64,000 nucleotides of DNA from Mariprofundus erugo (GCF_005818865.1 NZ_VBRY01000011.1:39366-103365); one strand, 5' to 3'; shown: positions 41,323 to 50,311, counted from the stretch's first letter. Notes: generated from the letters alone by a model not told the origin. Made by a program: numbers and translations.

Positions 41323-42186
41323 ATGGAGGCGATGGTGAGCGAGCATAACAGCAGCAGTCAGGCCATTGCGCAGGCAAAGCAGGCGATCGCAAATGCGGAT
41401 GCGCTGCTGATCACGGCCGGAGCGGGGATGGGCGTGGACTCCGGATTACCTGATTTTCGTGGCGTACATGGATTATGGCGGGCGTATCCGGTGCTTAAGC
41501 GGCGGGGCCTAAGCTTCGAAGACATGGCGAGACTGGCATGGTTTCGCGATGAGCCGGAACTTGCCTGGGCCTTCTACGGCCATCGCCTGCACCAGTACCG
41601 ACAGACGCAGCCACATGCCGGATTCGGAATGTTACTCGATCTGTGCCGGCAGAAGGGCGATAACTATTTCGTCGTGACATCGAATGTCGATAGTCATTTC
41701 CACAAAGCAGGCTTCGATGATTCACGCATCCACGAGGTGCATGGCTCACTCGATTGGTGGCAGTGCAGCAGCGGCGCGCATAAGGATTTATGGCCTGCCG
41801 ATGATGATGCGGTGATTGTCGATGAAGAGCGCTTCAGGGCGACACGCATGCCGTATTGTCCCGATTGCGGGGAGGTGGCCCGTCCCAATGTGCTGATGTT
41901 TGGCGACTGGCGCTGGGTTGATACCCGTGAAAGCAGGCAGGCCGCGCACTTTATCCACTGGCTGGAGCCATTGCGTGCTGAGGGAAAGCAGGTTGCCATC
42001 ATTGAGATCGGGGCAGGGCGGGTGATTCCCACGATTCGTGAACTGGGCGAGCATTTGTTCTGGGATCTGTTTCCATACTGCTCGCTGATCCGCATTAACC
42101 CGCGGGATCATAAGGTGCCGGAAGGAGCCATCTCGATTGCCATGAATGGACTGGACGGCATTCGCAGCATCCTGGGCGAGGTGTAG
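41323..42186 (+). CDS. SIR2-family NAD-dependent protein deacetylase-like protein
   Basis: A cytoplasmic sirtuin-type protein of 287 residues. The NAD loop reads ITAGAGMGVDSGLPDFRG (consensus GAGxSxxSGIPDFRG), and TSNVDSHFHKAG replaces the usual TQNIDGLH. The catalytic His is in IHEVHGSL. The zinc knuckle is incomplete: the second pair CPDC is present, but only one cysteine (WQCSSG) is seen where two are expected, so metal binding may be altered. GGAG before the ATG at 41323 fits; GTG at 41335 is an alternative. It sits at the left border of the defence island. Sirtuin domains also occur in phage defence proteins, but here there is no fused effector, so an ordinary deacylase role is equally likely. 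Confidence 0.8.
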   Translation: MEAMVSEHNSSSQAIAQAKQAIANADALLITAGAGMGVDSGLPDFRGVHGLWRAYPVLKRRGLSFEDMARLAWFRDEPELAWAFYGHRLHQYRQTQPHAGFGMLLDLCRQKGDNYFVVTSNVDSHFHKAGFDDSRIHEVHGSLDWWQCSSGAHKDLWPADDDAVIVDEERFRATRMPYCPDCGEVARPNVLMFGDWRWVDTRESRQAAHFIHWLEPLRAEGKQVAIIEIGAGRVIPTIRELGEHLFWDLFPYCSLIRINPRDHKVPEGAISIAMNGLDGIRSILGEV

Positions 42187-42196
42187 CTACTGAGAT

Positions 42197-42218
42197 TTGT
42201 CATCCATTTGGATGACAA
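42197..42218. terminator. Palindrome after the sirtuin gene
   Basis: TTGTCATCCA and TGGATGACAA form a perfect 10-bp inverted repeat around TT, 11 bases after the stop. No T-run follows on the plus strand, so it may be a terminator or a protein site. Confidence 0.45.
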
Positions 42219-42410
42219 GACAATCGCCTGATGAGACCTATACTGTGGTCTCCCCACCGGCTTGACGGTGGAGCCTGATCAAGCTGGAGCAAGTGCGATG
42301 ACATCGGATCAGTTGAAGACCAGCCCCTTTCATCCGCTGGTGAGATCGTGACCCATAAGGTGGCCCGAAGTTGTGGAGGGGCTGAATGAACAACGAAAAG
42401 GTGGCAGGGG

Positions 42411-42524
42411 ATTACCAAAGAGGCGCGGCAGGAGCTGGAAGATAAAACAGGACGTGGCGGGCTGACGGGCGAAAACTTCCTGCTGCCTGCTGCTGCGCAT
42501 AAGAGGCTGGGCGAAGATCAGTAA
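42411..42524 (+). pseudogene. C-terminal remnant resembling phage antirepressor (Bro-N/DinD-like) proteins
   Basis: The frame reads ITKEARQELEDKTGRGGLTG and continues ENFLLPAAAH to a stop at 42522-42524. The pattern 'EAR..LE..TG...TGENFL' is familiar from the C-terminal end of antirepressor or DNA-damage-inducible DinD-like proteins, which often sit beside type I restriction genes. No start or N-terminal domain is present in this frame; the upstream ATG at 42386 is out of frame. It is probably a gene relic between the sirtuin and the restriction operon. The family assignment is tentative. Confidence 0.35.
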
Positions 42525-42575
42525 CCCGTTTTATCCGGTGGTAATGATCCACTTGAATGATATTGGGAGCGGAAA

Positions 42576-42851
42576 ATGAGACTTGGCGATATAGCTGAAA
42601 TTCATGCTAACATTGATACGCTGGAAGACGGGGATATAGTCATGATGGCAGTAGGGGAAGGGGTTGGCGCTGTTGTTCAGTATAGTGCCTCATTTGCTGC
42701 TGAAATGAATTCAAAAAAACTTGTGATAAGAACTTTAGATGGCTCTGTTTTTGAACGTTTACAGGGAAAACAGACAGCGATCAGAGCGATGGCGAAAGGG
42801 GCCGCACTTCTCCGAATCACTGTTACAGATCTCAAGGAATTAGATATCTGA
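42576..42851 (+). CDS. Small hypothetical protein upstream of hsdR
   Basis: Not recognised. The 91-residue protein is soluble, mostly alpha/beta in pattern (LGDIAEIHANIDTLEDGDIVMMAVGEGVGAVVQYS), and has no cysteine. GGGAGCGG lies just before the ATG, so translation is plausible. It ends 50 bases before hsdR. It could be a regulator or accessory of the restriction operon, but nothing in the sequence shows this. Confidence 0.5.
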   Translation: MRLGDIAEIHANIDTLEDGDIVMMAVGEGVGAVVQYSASFAAEMNSKKLVIRTLDGSVFERLQGKQTAIRAMAKGAALLRITVTDLKELDI

Positions 42852-42901
42852 TTATCTGTAGTTAGAGCATCAAAGCACATGCATTGGAACTGGGGGACTC
42901 A

Positions 42902-45703
42902 TTGACGAGCACTGAAGCACAAACTCGCCGCGATAAAATCGACGTCGCCCTGGCTGCCGCAGGTTGGAATATATCTGACCCAACCCAGGTAGCGCTTGAG
43001 TTTGATATTTCAGTTGATCTTCCCGAAGGCGTCTCCGAGCCACAAACTCCGTATCAGGGTCACCAGTTCAGCGACTATGTGCTTAAGGGTAAAGATGGGC
43101 GTCCCCTTGCTGTCGTCGAAGCCAAGCGGACATCAAAGGACGCCGCGCTTGGTCGTGAGCAGGCCAAGCAGTACTGCTACAACATCCAAAAGCAGTTGGG
43201 TGGAGAGCTGCCGTTCTGCTTTTACACCAATGGACTCGAAACCTATTTCTGGGATCTGGGCAACTACCCGCCGCGTAAGGTTGTTGGCTTTCCCACCCGC
43301 GATGATCTGGAGCGCTTTCGCTATATTCGGCGTAATCGCAAACCGCTGACACAGGAGCTGATCAACACATCGATCGCTGGTCGTGACTATCAGATCCGTG
43401 CCATTCGTTCTGTGCTCGAAGCAATCGAACAGAAGAAGCGGGATATGCTGCTGGTGATGGCCACAGGTACAGGCAAGACCCGTACCTGCATTGCTATGAC
43501 CGATGCATTGATGCGAGCAGGACATGCAGAAAAAGTACTCTTTCTGGTCGACCGTATTGCCTTACGTGATCAGGCGCTCGGAGCATTCAAGGAGCATCTG
43601 CCAAATGAGCCACGCTGGCCGAATATGGGTGAAAAGCTGATTGCCAAAGATCGGCGCATCTATATCTCCACCTATCCGACGATGTTAAATATCATTCGGG
43701 GCGAAGCGCAGCACCTCTCTCCACACTTCTTCGATTTCATTGTCATTGATGAGAGCCATCGCTCGATCTACAACACCTATGGTGAGATCCTCGACTACTT
43801 CAAGGCCATCACTCTGGGCCTGACAGCGACGCCAACCGATATCATCGATCACAACACCTTCAGGTTATTTCATTGTGAGGATGGGTTGCCAACCTTCGCC
43901 TACACCTATGAGGAAGCGGTCAACAATGTGCCTCCCTACCTGTGCGATTTTCAGGTGATGAAGATTCAGACGAAATTTCAGATGGAGGGTATCAACAAGC
44001 GCACCATCACCCTGGAGGATCAGAAGCGGCTCATTCTCGAAGGCAAGGAGGTTGAAGAGATCAATTTCGAGGGCACCCAGCTTGAGAAACAGGTGATTAA
44101 CAAGGGCACCAATGCCCTGATCGTCAGGGAGTTTATGGAGGAGTGCATCAAGGATGGAAATGGCGTGCTTCCTGGCAAGACCATCTTCTTCTGCTCTTCC
44201 AAAGCACATGCACGCCGTATCGAGGAGATTTTCGACAAACTCTTTCCGCAGTACCACGGAGAGCTGGCCAAGGTGCTCGTATCGGATGACCCGCGTGTTT
44301 ACGGCAAGGGTGGTTTGCTCGATCAGTTTACCAACAATGATATGCCGCGTATTGCCATCAGTGTCGATATGCTCGATACGGGTGTCGATGTGCGTGAGAT
44401 CGTGAACCTCGTATTCGCCAAACCAGTCTACTCCTATACCAAGTTCTGGCAGATGATCGGACGCGGTACGCGTTTGCTGGAGACCAGTAAGCCCAAACCC
44501 TGGTGTACTGAGAAAGATTCCTTCCTGATCCTCGACTGCTGGGACAACTTCGAATACTTCAAGCTGCAGCCGAAAGGCAAAGAGCTGAAACCACAGTTGC
44601 CATTGCCTGTCCGGTTGGCGGGGCTACGGCTGGATAAGATCGAGAAAGCAATTGATAGCGGCCATGAGGAGTTGGCCGAGCGAGAGATAGCCAAGCTGCG
44701 CAAGCAGATTGCCGGTTTACCGGCGAGTTCTATCGTCATCAAAGAGGCTGCAACCGTCCTGCATCAGATCGAAGATGAGAATTTCTGGGTCAAGCTCTCC
44801 CATCAGAAGCTCGAATTCCTGCGTGCTGAGATCAAACCGCTGTTCCGTACCGTATCCGAGGCTGATTTCAAGGCCATGCGTTTCGAGCGTGATCTGCTGG
44901 AGTATTCGCTGGCGAAGTTGTGCGAAGAGAAAGAGCGGGCTGAAGTGCTGAAAGAGAGTATTACCGAGCAGATCGGTGAACTACCGCTCAGTGTACCTTT
45001 CGTCAAAGTTGAGGAAGAGCTGATTCGCGCAGCGCAAAGCAATCGTTTCTGGGCCATGGCGGATGAGGATGCGCTCGATGATCTGTGTAACAGGCTTGGC
45101 CCGCTGATGAAATTCCGTGATCAGAGTACCGGTGGTACAGACCCCATTCACCTTGATCTGATCGACCAGCTTCACAAGAAGGAGATGGTGGAGTTCGGGC
45201 CGCAGCATGAAGCAGTCAGTGTCAGTCGCTATCGTGAAATGGTAGAGGCTCTCATCATGGAGCTCACTGAAACCAATCCGATCCTGCAGAAGATTAAGGG
45301 CGGTGATTTCATCAGTGATGGCGAGGCCGATGAATTGGCTTCACTGCTGCATGCCGAGCATCCGCATATCACGCAGGATCTGCTGCGTCAGGTCTATAAG
45401 AACCGCAAAGCCCGCTTTATCCAGTTTATCCGCCATATCCTCGGCATCGAGATTTTGAAGAGTTTTCCCGATACTGTGGCCGAGGCTTTCGATCAGTTCA
45501 TTCATGAGCACAGCAACCTGAGCAGTCGCCAGTTGGAGTTCCTGAACCTGTTGAAAAACTTCATTGTCGAGCGGGAGAAGGTAGAGAAGCGTGATCTGAT
45601 CAGCGCCCCATTCACAGTGATTCATCCTCAGGGTATTCGCGGCGTGTTCGGTCCATCTGAGATCGACGAGATCCTGCGCATGACCGAGCGGCTGGCTGCT
45701 TGA
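42902..45703 (+). CDS. hsdR: Type I restriction enzyme R subunit (complete)
   Basis: Endonuclease and translocase of the type I system, 933 residues. The N-terminal PD-(D/E)XK nuclease shows FSDYVLKGKDGRPLAVVEAKRTS near residues 55-75. Then come helicase motifs: I ATGTGKTRT near 186, II VIDESHRS, III GLTATPT, V MLDTGVDVREIVNL and VI KFWQMIGRGTR. A helical C-terminal domain follows. This shorter, EcoR124/type-IC-unlike length (about 930) belongs to the DEAD-helicase-nuclease HsdR group. I chose a TTG start at 42902 because GGGGG lies five bases before it; TTG at 42884 is possible. The operon continues with the GxxExxY gene and hsdM. It is not closely similar to the HsdR fragment at the left edge. 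Confidence 0.94.
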   Translation: MTSTEAQTRRDKIDVALAAAGWNISDPTQVALEFDISVDLPEGVSEPQTPYQGHQFSDYVLKGKDGRPLAVVEAKRTSKDAALGREQAKQYCYNIQKQLGGELPFCFYTNGLETYFWDLGNYPPRKVVGFPTRDDLERFRYIRRNRKPLTQELINTSIAGRDYQIRAIRSVLEAIEQKKRDMLLVMATGTGKTRTCIAMTDALMRAGHAEKVLFLVDRIALRDQALGAFKEHLPNEPRWPNMGEKLIAKDRRIYISTYPTMLNIIRGEAQHLSPHFFDFIVIDESHRSIYNTYGEILDYFKAITLGLTATPTDIIDHNTFRLFHCEDGLPTFAYTYEEAVNNVPPYLCDFQVMKIQTKFQMEGINKRTITLEDQKRLILEGKEVEEINFEGTQLEKQVINKGTNALIVREFMEECIKDGNGVLPGKTIFFCSSKAHARRIEEIFDKLFPQYHGELAKVLVSDDPRVYGKGGLLDQFTNNDMPRIAISVDMLDTGVDVREIVNLVFAKPVYSYTKFWQMIGRGTRLLETSKPKPWCTEKDSFLILDCWDNFEYFKLQPKGKELKPQLPLPVRLAGLRLDKIEKAIDSGHEELAEREIAKLRKQIAGLPASSIVIKEAATVLHQIEDENFWVKLSHQKLEFLRAEIKPLFRTVSEADFKAMRFERDLLEYSLAKLCEEKERAEVLKESITEQIGELPLSVPFVKVEEELIRAAQSNRFWAMADEDALDDLCNRLGPLMKFRDQSTGGTDPIHLDLIDQLHKKEMVEFGPQHEAVSVSRYREMVEALIMELTETNPILQKIKGGDFISDGEADELASLLHAEHPHITQDLLRQVYKNRKARFIQFIRHILGIEILKSFPDTVAEAFDQFIHEHSNLSSRQLEFLNLLKNFIVEREKVEKRDLISAPFTVIHPQGIRGVFGPSEIDEILRMTERLAA

Positions 45704-45741
45704 TATGAACCACGGAAATCACGGATGGCACGGAAAATTAT

Positions 45742-46113
45742 ATGTTACTGTTTGAGCAAGAGAGCTTTGCGATACGTGGCGCAGCGTTTGAGGTTTACCG
45801 TGAGATGGGTTCAGGCTTTCTGGAGTTGGTGTATCAGGAGTGTCTGGAGAAGGAATTGAGTCTGAGGGGTATCCCTTTTGTTTCTCAACCGAAGTTGGGC
45901 ATTTACTATAAGGATGAGCCATTGCATCAGCTCTATCAGCCCGATCTGGTCTGTTATGAACAGGTCATTGTGGAGCTAAAAGCTGTCAAGAGCATCGCGC
46001 CGGAGCATAGGGCGCAAGTTTTAAATTATCTAAAGGCTACGAATCTGAAGCTTGGCTTGTTGGTCAATTTTGGCAGTCACCCGAAAGCACAGATAGAGAG
46101 GTTGATCTTATGA
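45742..46113 (+). CDS. GxxExxY family protein
   Basis: A 123-residue protein of a widespread family named for its motif, here GSGFLELVYQ. The pattern DLVCYEQVIVELKAVKSI looks like a PD-(D/E)XK nuclease core (Asp, then ExK), and the family is often predicted to be nuclease-like; no function is established. The last residues are QIERLIL and the stop. It sits between hsdR and hsdM, 38 bases after hsdR. ACCACGGAA-type repeats occur on both sides, and its last codons are duplicated downstream (separate repeat entry). This type of gene is often found in such repeat contexts. Confidence 0.85.
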   Translation: MLLFEQESFAIRGAAFEVYREMGSGFLELVYQECLEKELSLRGIPFVSQPKLGIYYKDEPLHQLYQPDLVCYEQVIVELKAVKSIAPEHRAQVLNYLKATNLKLGLLVNFGSHPKAQIERLIL

Positions 46114-46320
46114 ACCGTGATAGTTTCATTTTAACCACGAAAGACACTGACTACATGGACTGTTATAAAAAGCCTTTTCTGTGTTCTCCGTGCTTTCCGT
46201 GGTGCAGATTGAAAGGCTGATTTTATGAGCCAGACCAATTTTGAATTAACCACGGATTACACTGAAGACACGGACACCAATAAAATAATTTTCCGTGTAT
46301 TTCGTGCCTTCCGTGGTTAA
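46087..46320 (+). repeat. Duplicated gene tail plus ACCACGG hairpin, two units
   Basis: Unit 1 (about 46089-46203) begins with the true end of the GxxExxY gene, codons for QIERLIL and stop. It continues through TTTTAACCACG to CCGTGGT. Unit 2 (about 46204-46320) begins with a second copy of the same codons (CAGATTGAAAGGCTGATTTTATGA) and carries TTAACCACGG ... CCGTGGTTAA. Each unit can fold into a long hairpin closed by ACCACG/CGTGGT. A further ACCACGGAAATCACGG stretch is at 45708. The whole 219-bp gap before hsdM consists of this structure. Confidence 0.75.
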
Positions 46321-46332
46321 AAAGGTTTTTCT

Positions 46333-47991
46333 ATGTTACAAAATAACCCCGAACTTAAATCGAAGATCGACCAGCTATGGAATAAATTCTGGTCAGGCGG
46401 CATCTCCAACCCGCTTACCGCGATCGAGCAGATCACCTATCTGCTGTTCATGAAGCGACTGGATGAACTCGATCACAAGCGGCAGGCCGATGCTGAGTGG
46501 ACCGGTGAATCATTCACATCCAAGTTCGTGGGCAATTGGATTCCGCCCGAATATCGGAATCAGGACAACCCTGCGCAGTATGCCGTAGATCGCCGCACGC
46601 TGCGCTGGAGCGAGTTCAAGCACATGCATGCCGAGGAGATGTTGTCTCACGTCCAGGGTAAGGTGTTCCCGTTCCTCAAGGATATGAACGGGAGCGAATC
46701 CAACTTCACCCACCATATGCGCAATGCCGTCTTCATCATTCCGAAGCCAGCTCTGATGGTTGAAGCGGTAAAGACCATCGATGAGATCTTCGAAGTGATG
46801 GAGAAAGATTCGCAGGAGAAGGGGCAGGCCTTCCAGGATATCCAGGGCGATGTGTATGAATTCCTGCTTTCAGAGATCGCTTCTGCCGGTAAGAACGGCC
46901 AGTTCCGCACCCCGCGCCATATCATCAAGCTGATGGCTGAGCTGGTGCAGCCGCAACTTGGCCAGAATATCGCTGATCCCGCCTGCGGTACCGGTGGCTT
47001 CCTGCTCGGTGCCTATCAGTCCATCGTCACCGATCTGGCCCAAAAAGCTGGTGCCAGGGATCTGAAGCCGGATGAGGATGGTTTTGTGCGCACTTCAGTC
47101 TCTGCAGGGCTCACAGAGAAGGCACAGGCTATTCTGGAAGCCACGCTTCATGGCTACGACATCGACAGCACCATGGTGCGCCTTGGCCTGATGAACCTGA
47201 TGATGCACGGTGTTGATGAGCCGGATATCGATTACAAGGATACGCTGAGCAAGGGTTTCACCGAGGAGGCCTGCTACGACATCGTCATGGCCAATCCGCC
47301 CTTCACCGGCAGCATCGACAAGGGCGATATTAATGAGAATCTGACGCTCGGTACAACCAAGACCGAGCTACTGTTTGTCGAGAATATCTATCGGCTTCTG
47401 AAGAAGGGCGGCACCGCCGGCGTCATCGTGCCTCAGGGCGTGCTGTTCGGTTCCGGCAAAGCGTTCAAGCAACTGCGTCAAACCCTGGTGGAGCGCTGCG
47501 ATCTCAAGGCCGTGATCACTATGCCCAGCGGCGTGTTCAAGCCCTATGCCGGGGTTAGCACCGCCATTCTGCTCTTCACCAAGGTATGGGATGCGAAGGA
47601 TAAGGTGAGCCAGCCGGCCACCGAGCATGTCTGGTTCTATGAGATGCAGGCGGATGGCTATTCGCTGGATGACAAGCGCACCAAGCAGGAGGGCTATGGC
47701 GATCTGCAGGATATCGTTGCAAAGTATCACGCCCGCAGTGCCGAGGCCGATACCGACCGCACTGCCCAATACTTCATGGTACCCCGCGCCGACATCGAAG
47801 CCGAGGGCTTCGATCTTTCGCTTTCCCGTTATAAAGAGGATGTCTTTGAAGAGATCGAATATGAAGCACCGGGGGTGATTCTGGAGCGCCTGCTCAAGGC
47901 GGAGGTGGGTGATAGCGATGCCGGTGCACTGGCCGGGATGCAGGGCGGTATCGTCAAAGAGCTGCTGGAGTTGCGGGAGATGATCGGGTGA
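46333..47991 (+). CDS. hsdM: Type I restriction enzyme M subunit (adenine methylase)
   Basis: Methylates adenine N6 at the recognition site using S-adenosylmethionine, and forms the core M2S complex. The 552-residue protein has the N-terminal HsdM helical domain (KIDQLWNKFWSGGISNPLTAIEQITYLLFMKRLDELD), the SAM-binding motif DPACGTGGFLLGAY near residue 215 and the catalytic NPPF near residue 320, followed by a C-terminal helical part. GTTTTTCT precedes the start, a weak ribosome binding site. Its stop overlaps the GTG start of the DUF1016 gene by four bases. Confidence 0.96.
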   Translation: MLQNNPELKSKIDQLWNKFWSGGISNPLTAIEQITYLLFMKRLDELDHKRQADAEWTGESFTSKFVGNWIPPEYRNQDNPAQYAVDRRTLRWSEFKHMHAEEMLSHVQGKVFPFLKDMNGSESNFTHHMRNAVFIIPKPALMVEAVKTIDEIFEVMEKDSQEKGQAFQDIQGDVYEFLLSEIASAGKNGQFRTPRHIIKLMAELVQPQLGQNIADPACGTGGFLLGAYQSIVTDLAQKAGARDLKPDEDGFVRTSVSAGLTEKAQAILEATLHGYDIDSTMVRLGLMNLMMHGVDEPDIDYKDTLSKGFTEEACYDIVMANPPFTGSIDKGDINENLTLGTTKTELLFVENIYRLLKKGGTAGVIVPQGVLFGSGKAFKQLRQTLVERCDLKAVITMPSGVFKPYAGVSTAILLFTKVWDAKDKVSQPATEHVWFYEMQADGYSLDDKRTKQEGYGDLQDIVAKYHARSAEADTDRTAQYFMVPRADIEAEGFDLSLSRYKEDVFEEIEYEAPGVILERLLKAEVGDSDAGALAGMQGGIVKELLELREMIG

Positions 47992-49079
47992 GCAGTGAGC
48001 AGACCTTCACTCAACTGATCGAGAGCATCCGGAGTGCAGACCGCGAACTGCATATGCAGGCTGGCAAGGCGATCAATCTTAGCCTGACCCTGAGAAACTG
48101 GCTGATTGGCCATTACATCGCTGAATATGAACTCCATGGCAAGGATCGGGCGAAGTATGGGGAGAGGCTATTCGGCGAGCTCGCTATAGCTTTGAGGGGG
48201 TTGAGTAACTGCAATCGTCGCCAGCTCTATCGCTATCATCGCTTCTATCATTTTTATCCGCAAATAGTGGGGACGCTGCCCCCACTATTCAAAAACATGC
48301 CGATCCTGCCCGGTGATTCAATTGTGCCGACAGTGTCCCCACAATCTTCGGGGAACCCGGCCAGTTTAGCGACGCGGCTTAGCTATAGTCATTTTGATCT
48401 GCTGGTTGATATCGATGATGCAACCAAACGCGCCTTCTATGAGATGGAGTGCATGCGCGGCAACTGGTCGGTGCGCGAACTCAAACGCCAGATTGCCAGC
48501 CTCTACTACGAGCGTTCCGGTTTGTCGCAGGATAAACAGAAGCTCTCCGAGCTGACGCAGCAGGGGGCGGAGGCGCAAACGGTTCTGAACATTCGCGATC
48601 CTTATGTGTTCGAATTCCTCGGCCTGAAATCAGCCGAGGTGATGAGTGAGTCGCATCTGGAGCAGCAACTGACCGACAAGTTGCAGGCGTTTCTGCTGGA
48701 GCTTGGCCACGGCTTCTGCTTCGAGGCCCGGCAGAAGCGCATCCTGATAGGGGATGAACACTTCTTTGTCGATCTGGTTTTCTATCACCGCATCCTGAAA
48801 TGCCATGTGCTGGTGGAGCTCAAGCTGGAGGGTTTCACCCACGAAAATATCGGTCAGCTCAATACCTATGTGAACTGGTATCGCCGGAACATGATGGCCG
48901 ATGATGACAATCCGCCCATCGGCATATTGCTCTGCACCGACAAAAACCACGCGCTGGTCGAATATGCGCTGGCTGGCATGGACAACCAGCTCTTTGTCTC
49001 GAAATACCAACTGGAACTTCCCGCGAAAGAGGAGATGCAGGACTTCATTGATGATCAGTTGAGGGAGATGGTGGGATGA
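47988..49079 (+). CDS. DUF1016 (YhcG-type) PD-(D/E)XK nuclease domain protein
   Basis: A 363-residue predicted nuclease of the YhcG family, which is often found between hsdM and hsdS. N-terminal DUF1016_N includes LRNWLIGHYIAEYELHGKDRAKYGERL and, after a linker, SYSHFDLLVDIDDATKRAFYEMECMRGNWSVRELKRQI. The C-terminal nuclease shows GDEHFFVDLVFYHRILKCHVLVELKLEGF, with the Asp and ExK of the active site. The start is GTG, coupled to hsdM by a four-base overlap; the stop overlaps hsdS (ATGA). An inserted-looking segment near residues 92-125 contains a GGGGACGCTGCCCCC palindrome (separate entry). The role in restriction is unknown. Confidence 0.88.
   Translation: MSSEQTFTQLIESIRSADRELHMQAGKAINLSLTLRNWLIGHYIAEYELHGKDRAKYGERLFGELAIALRGLSNCNRRQLYRYHRFYHFYPQIVGTLPPLFKNMPILPGDSIVPTVSPQSSGNPASLATRLSYSHFDLLVDIDDATKRAFYEMECMRGNWSVRELKRQIASLYYERSGLSQDKQKLSELTQQGAEAQTVLNIRDPYVFEFLGLKSAEVMSESHLEQQLTDKLQAFLLELGHGFCFEARQKRILIGDEHFFVDLVFYHRILKCHVLVELKLEGFTHENIGQLNTYVNWYRRNMMADDDNPPIGILLCTDKNHALVEYALAGMDNQLFVSKYQLELPAKEEMQDFIDDQLREMVG
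48263..48289. repeat. Palindrome inside the DUF1016 gene
   Basis: AATAGTGGGG and CCCCACTATT are perfect 10-bp arms around ACGCTGC. The core GGGGACGCTGCCC differs by one base from the RAYT repeat core GGGGACGCTACCC at 15655 and 16388. Confidence 0.6.
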
Positions 49080-50308
49080 GAAAGGTCATTCTATCCCAAG
49101 TTTGTGATATATCGAGTGGAGGAACTCCTTCGAGAAATAACCCAGAGTTCTTTCGTGGGGAAATTCCATGGGCAAAGATTTCAGATATTGAAAACTCTGA
49201 TAATGGCTTTGTTTATGAGACTGAAGAAAAGATTTCTGATGAAGGATTAAAGAACATCCGTGGAAGGTTGTTTCCAAAGGGTACGCTTCTTTTTTCAATG
49301 TATGGATCAATTGGAAAGGTTGCCTTCGCGGGGCGCGATTTGTCGACTAATCAAGCAATTCTTGGAATTAGAAGGAAACCTAACGAAGAAATAGACCTGT
49401 CTTATCTTAAGTGCTGGTTTGAAAGCAATAAACAAAAGTTGATTAATAAAGGGCAGGGTGTCGCTCTTAAAAACCTTTCAGCAACCATAGTAAAGAACCT
49501 CGAGGTTGAGCTCCCGCCGCTCGACGACCAAAAGCGCATTGCCCATCTGCTCGGTAAGGTGGAAGGGCTGATTGCCCAGCGCAAACAACACCTGCAACAA
49601 CTCGACGACCTGCTTAAAAGTGTCTTTCTGGAGATGTTCGGCCCGAAAGCGCCGGGTTATGATGATTGGCCTCAGGTTGAAATTAAGGATCTAGCTGCAA
49701 AGCATAAAGGTGCAATGCGCACGGGCCCATTTGGATCGAACTTGTTGCACAGTGAATTTACAACTGAAGGCGATGTGGCCGTTATAGGCATCGATAACGC
49801 AGTTCAAAATCGATTTGCATGGGGAGAACGACGCTTCATAACCAATGAGAAATACAAAGAACTACAGAACTACAGAATTTATCCTGGAGATGTGATTGTC
49901 TCCATCATGGGAACCATAGGGCGCTCGGCGGTTATTCCCGATCATATTCCTTTGGCAATCAACACCAAGCATTTGGCAGCAATTACTCTAAATAGGGATA
50001 TAGCCCATCCGATTTTTTTGTCGTACTCGATTCATTCAAGCCCATTCATTCTCAACCAGTTCAGGAGTAAGAACCGTGGTGCAATTATGAGCGGTTTAAA
50101 CTTGGGCCTTATCAAAGAAACAAAACTCAAACGTCCACCAATCGAGTTACAAAATCACTTTGCCGCTATTCATACCAAAACCGACGAAGTTAAGGCCAGC
50201 TACCAGCAAAGCCTGGCCTGTCTGGAAAACCTCTATGGCGCCCTGAGCCAGAATGCATTCAAGGGCGAACTGGATTTGTCGCGGATTAGTCTGACTGGAG
50301 ATAAATAA
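49076..50308 (+). CDS. hsdS: Type I restriction enzyme specificity subunit
   Basis: Chooses the DNA target of the HsdM/HsdR complex. The 410-residue protein has two target recognition domains. TRD1 (about residues 1-150) begins VILSQVCDISSGGTPSRNNPEFF and includes IPWAKISDI. A central conserved helix follows (PLDDQKRIAHLLGKVEGLIAQRKQHLQQLDDLLKSVF). TRD2 (about 195-360) includes GPFGSNLL and VIVSIMGTIGRSA, and the second conserved helix is near the end (HFAAIHTKTDEVKASYQQSLACLENL). TRD-coding parts are clearly AT-richer than the conserved helices, the usual sign of TRD exchange. The start overlaps the DUF1016 stop. The next gene begins three bases after the stop. Confidence 0.95.
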   Translation: MRKVILSQVCDISSGGTPSRNNPEFFRGEIPWAKISDIENSDNGFVYETEEKISDEGLKNIRGRLFPKGTLLFSMYGSIGKVAFAGRDLSTNQAILGIRRKPNEEIDLSYLKCWFESNKQKLINKGQGVALKNLSATIVKNLEVELPPLDDQKRIAHLLGKVEGLIAQRKQHLQQLDDLLKSVFLEMFGPKAPGYDDWPQVEIKDLAAKHKGAMRTGPFGSNLLHSEFTTEGDVAVIGIDNAVQNRFAWGERRFITNEKYKELQNYRIYPGDVIVSIMGTIGRSAVIPDHIPLAINTKHLAAITLNRDIAHPIFLSYSIHSSPFILNQFRSKNRGAIMSGLNLGLIKETKLKRPPIELQNHFAAIHTKTDEVKASYQQSLACLENLYGALSQNAFKGELDLSRISLTGDK

Positions 50309-50311
50309 CTG

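Noticed and set aside
46087..46320. CRISPR array
   Set aside because: Two long, imperfect, self-complementary units without regular spacers; no cas genes. No CRISPR array was seen elsewhere in the window.
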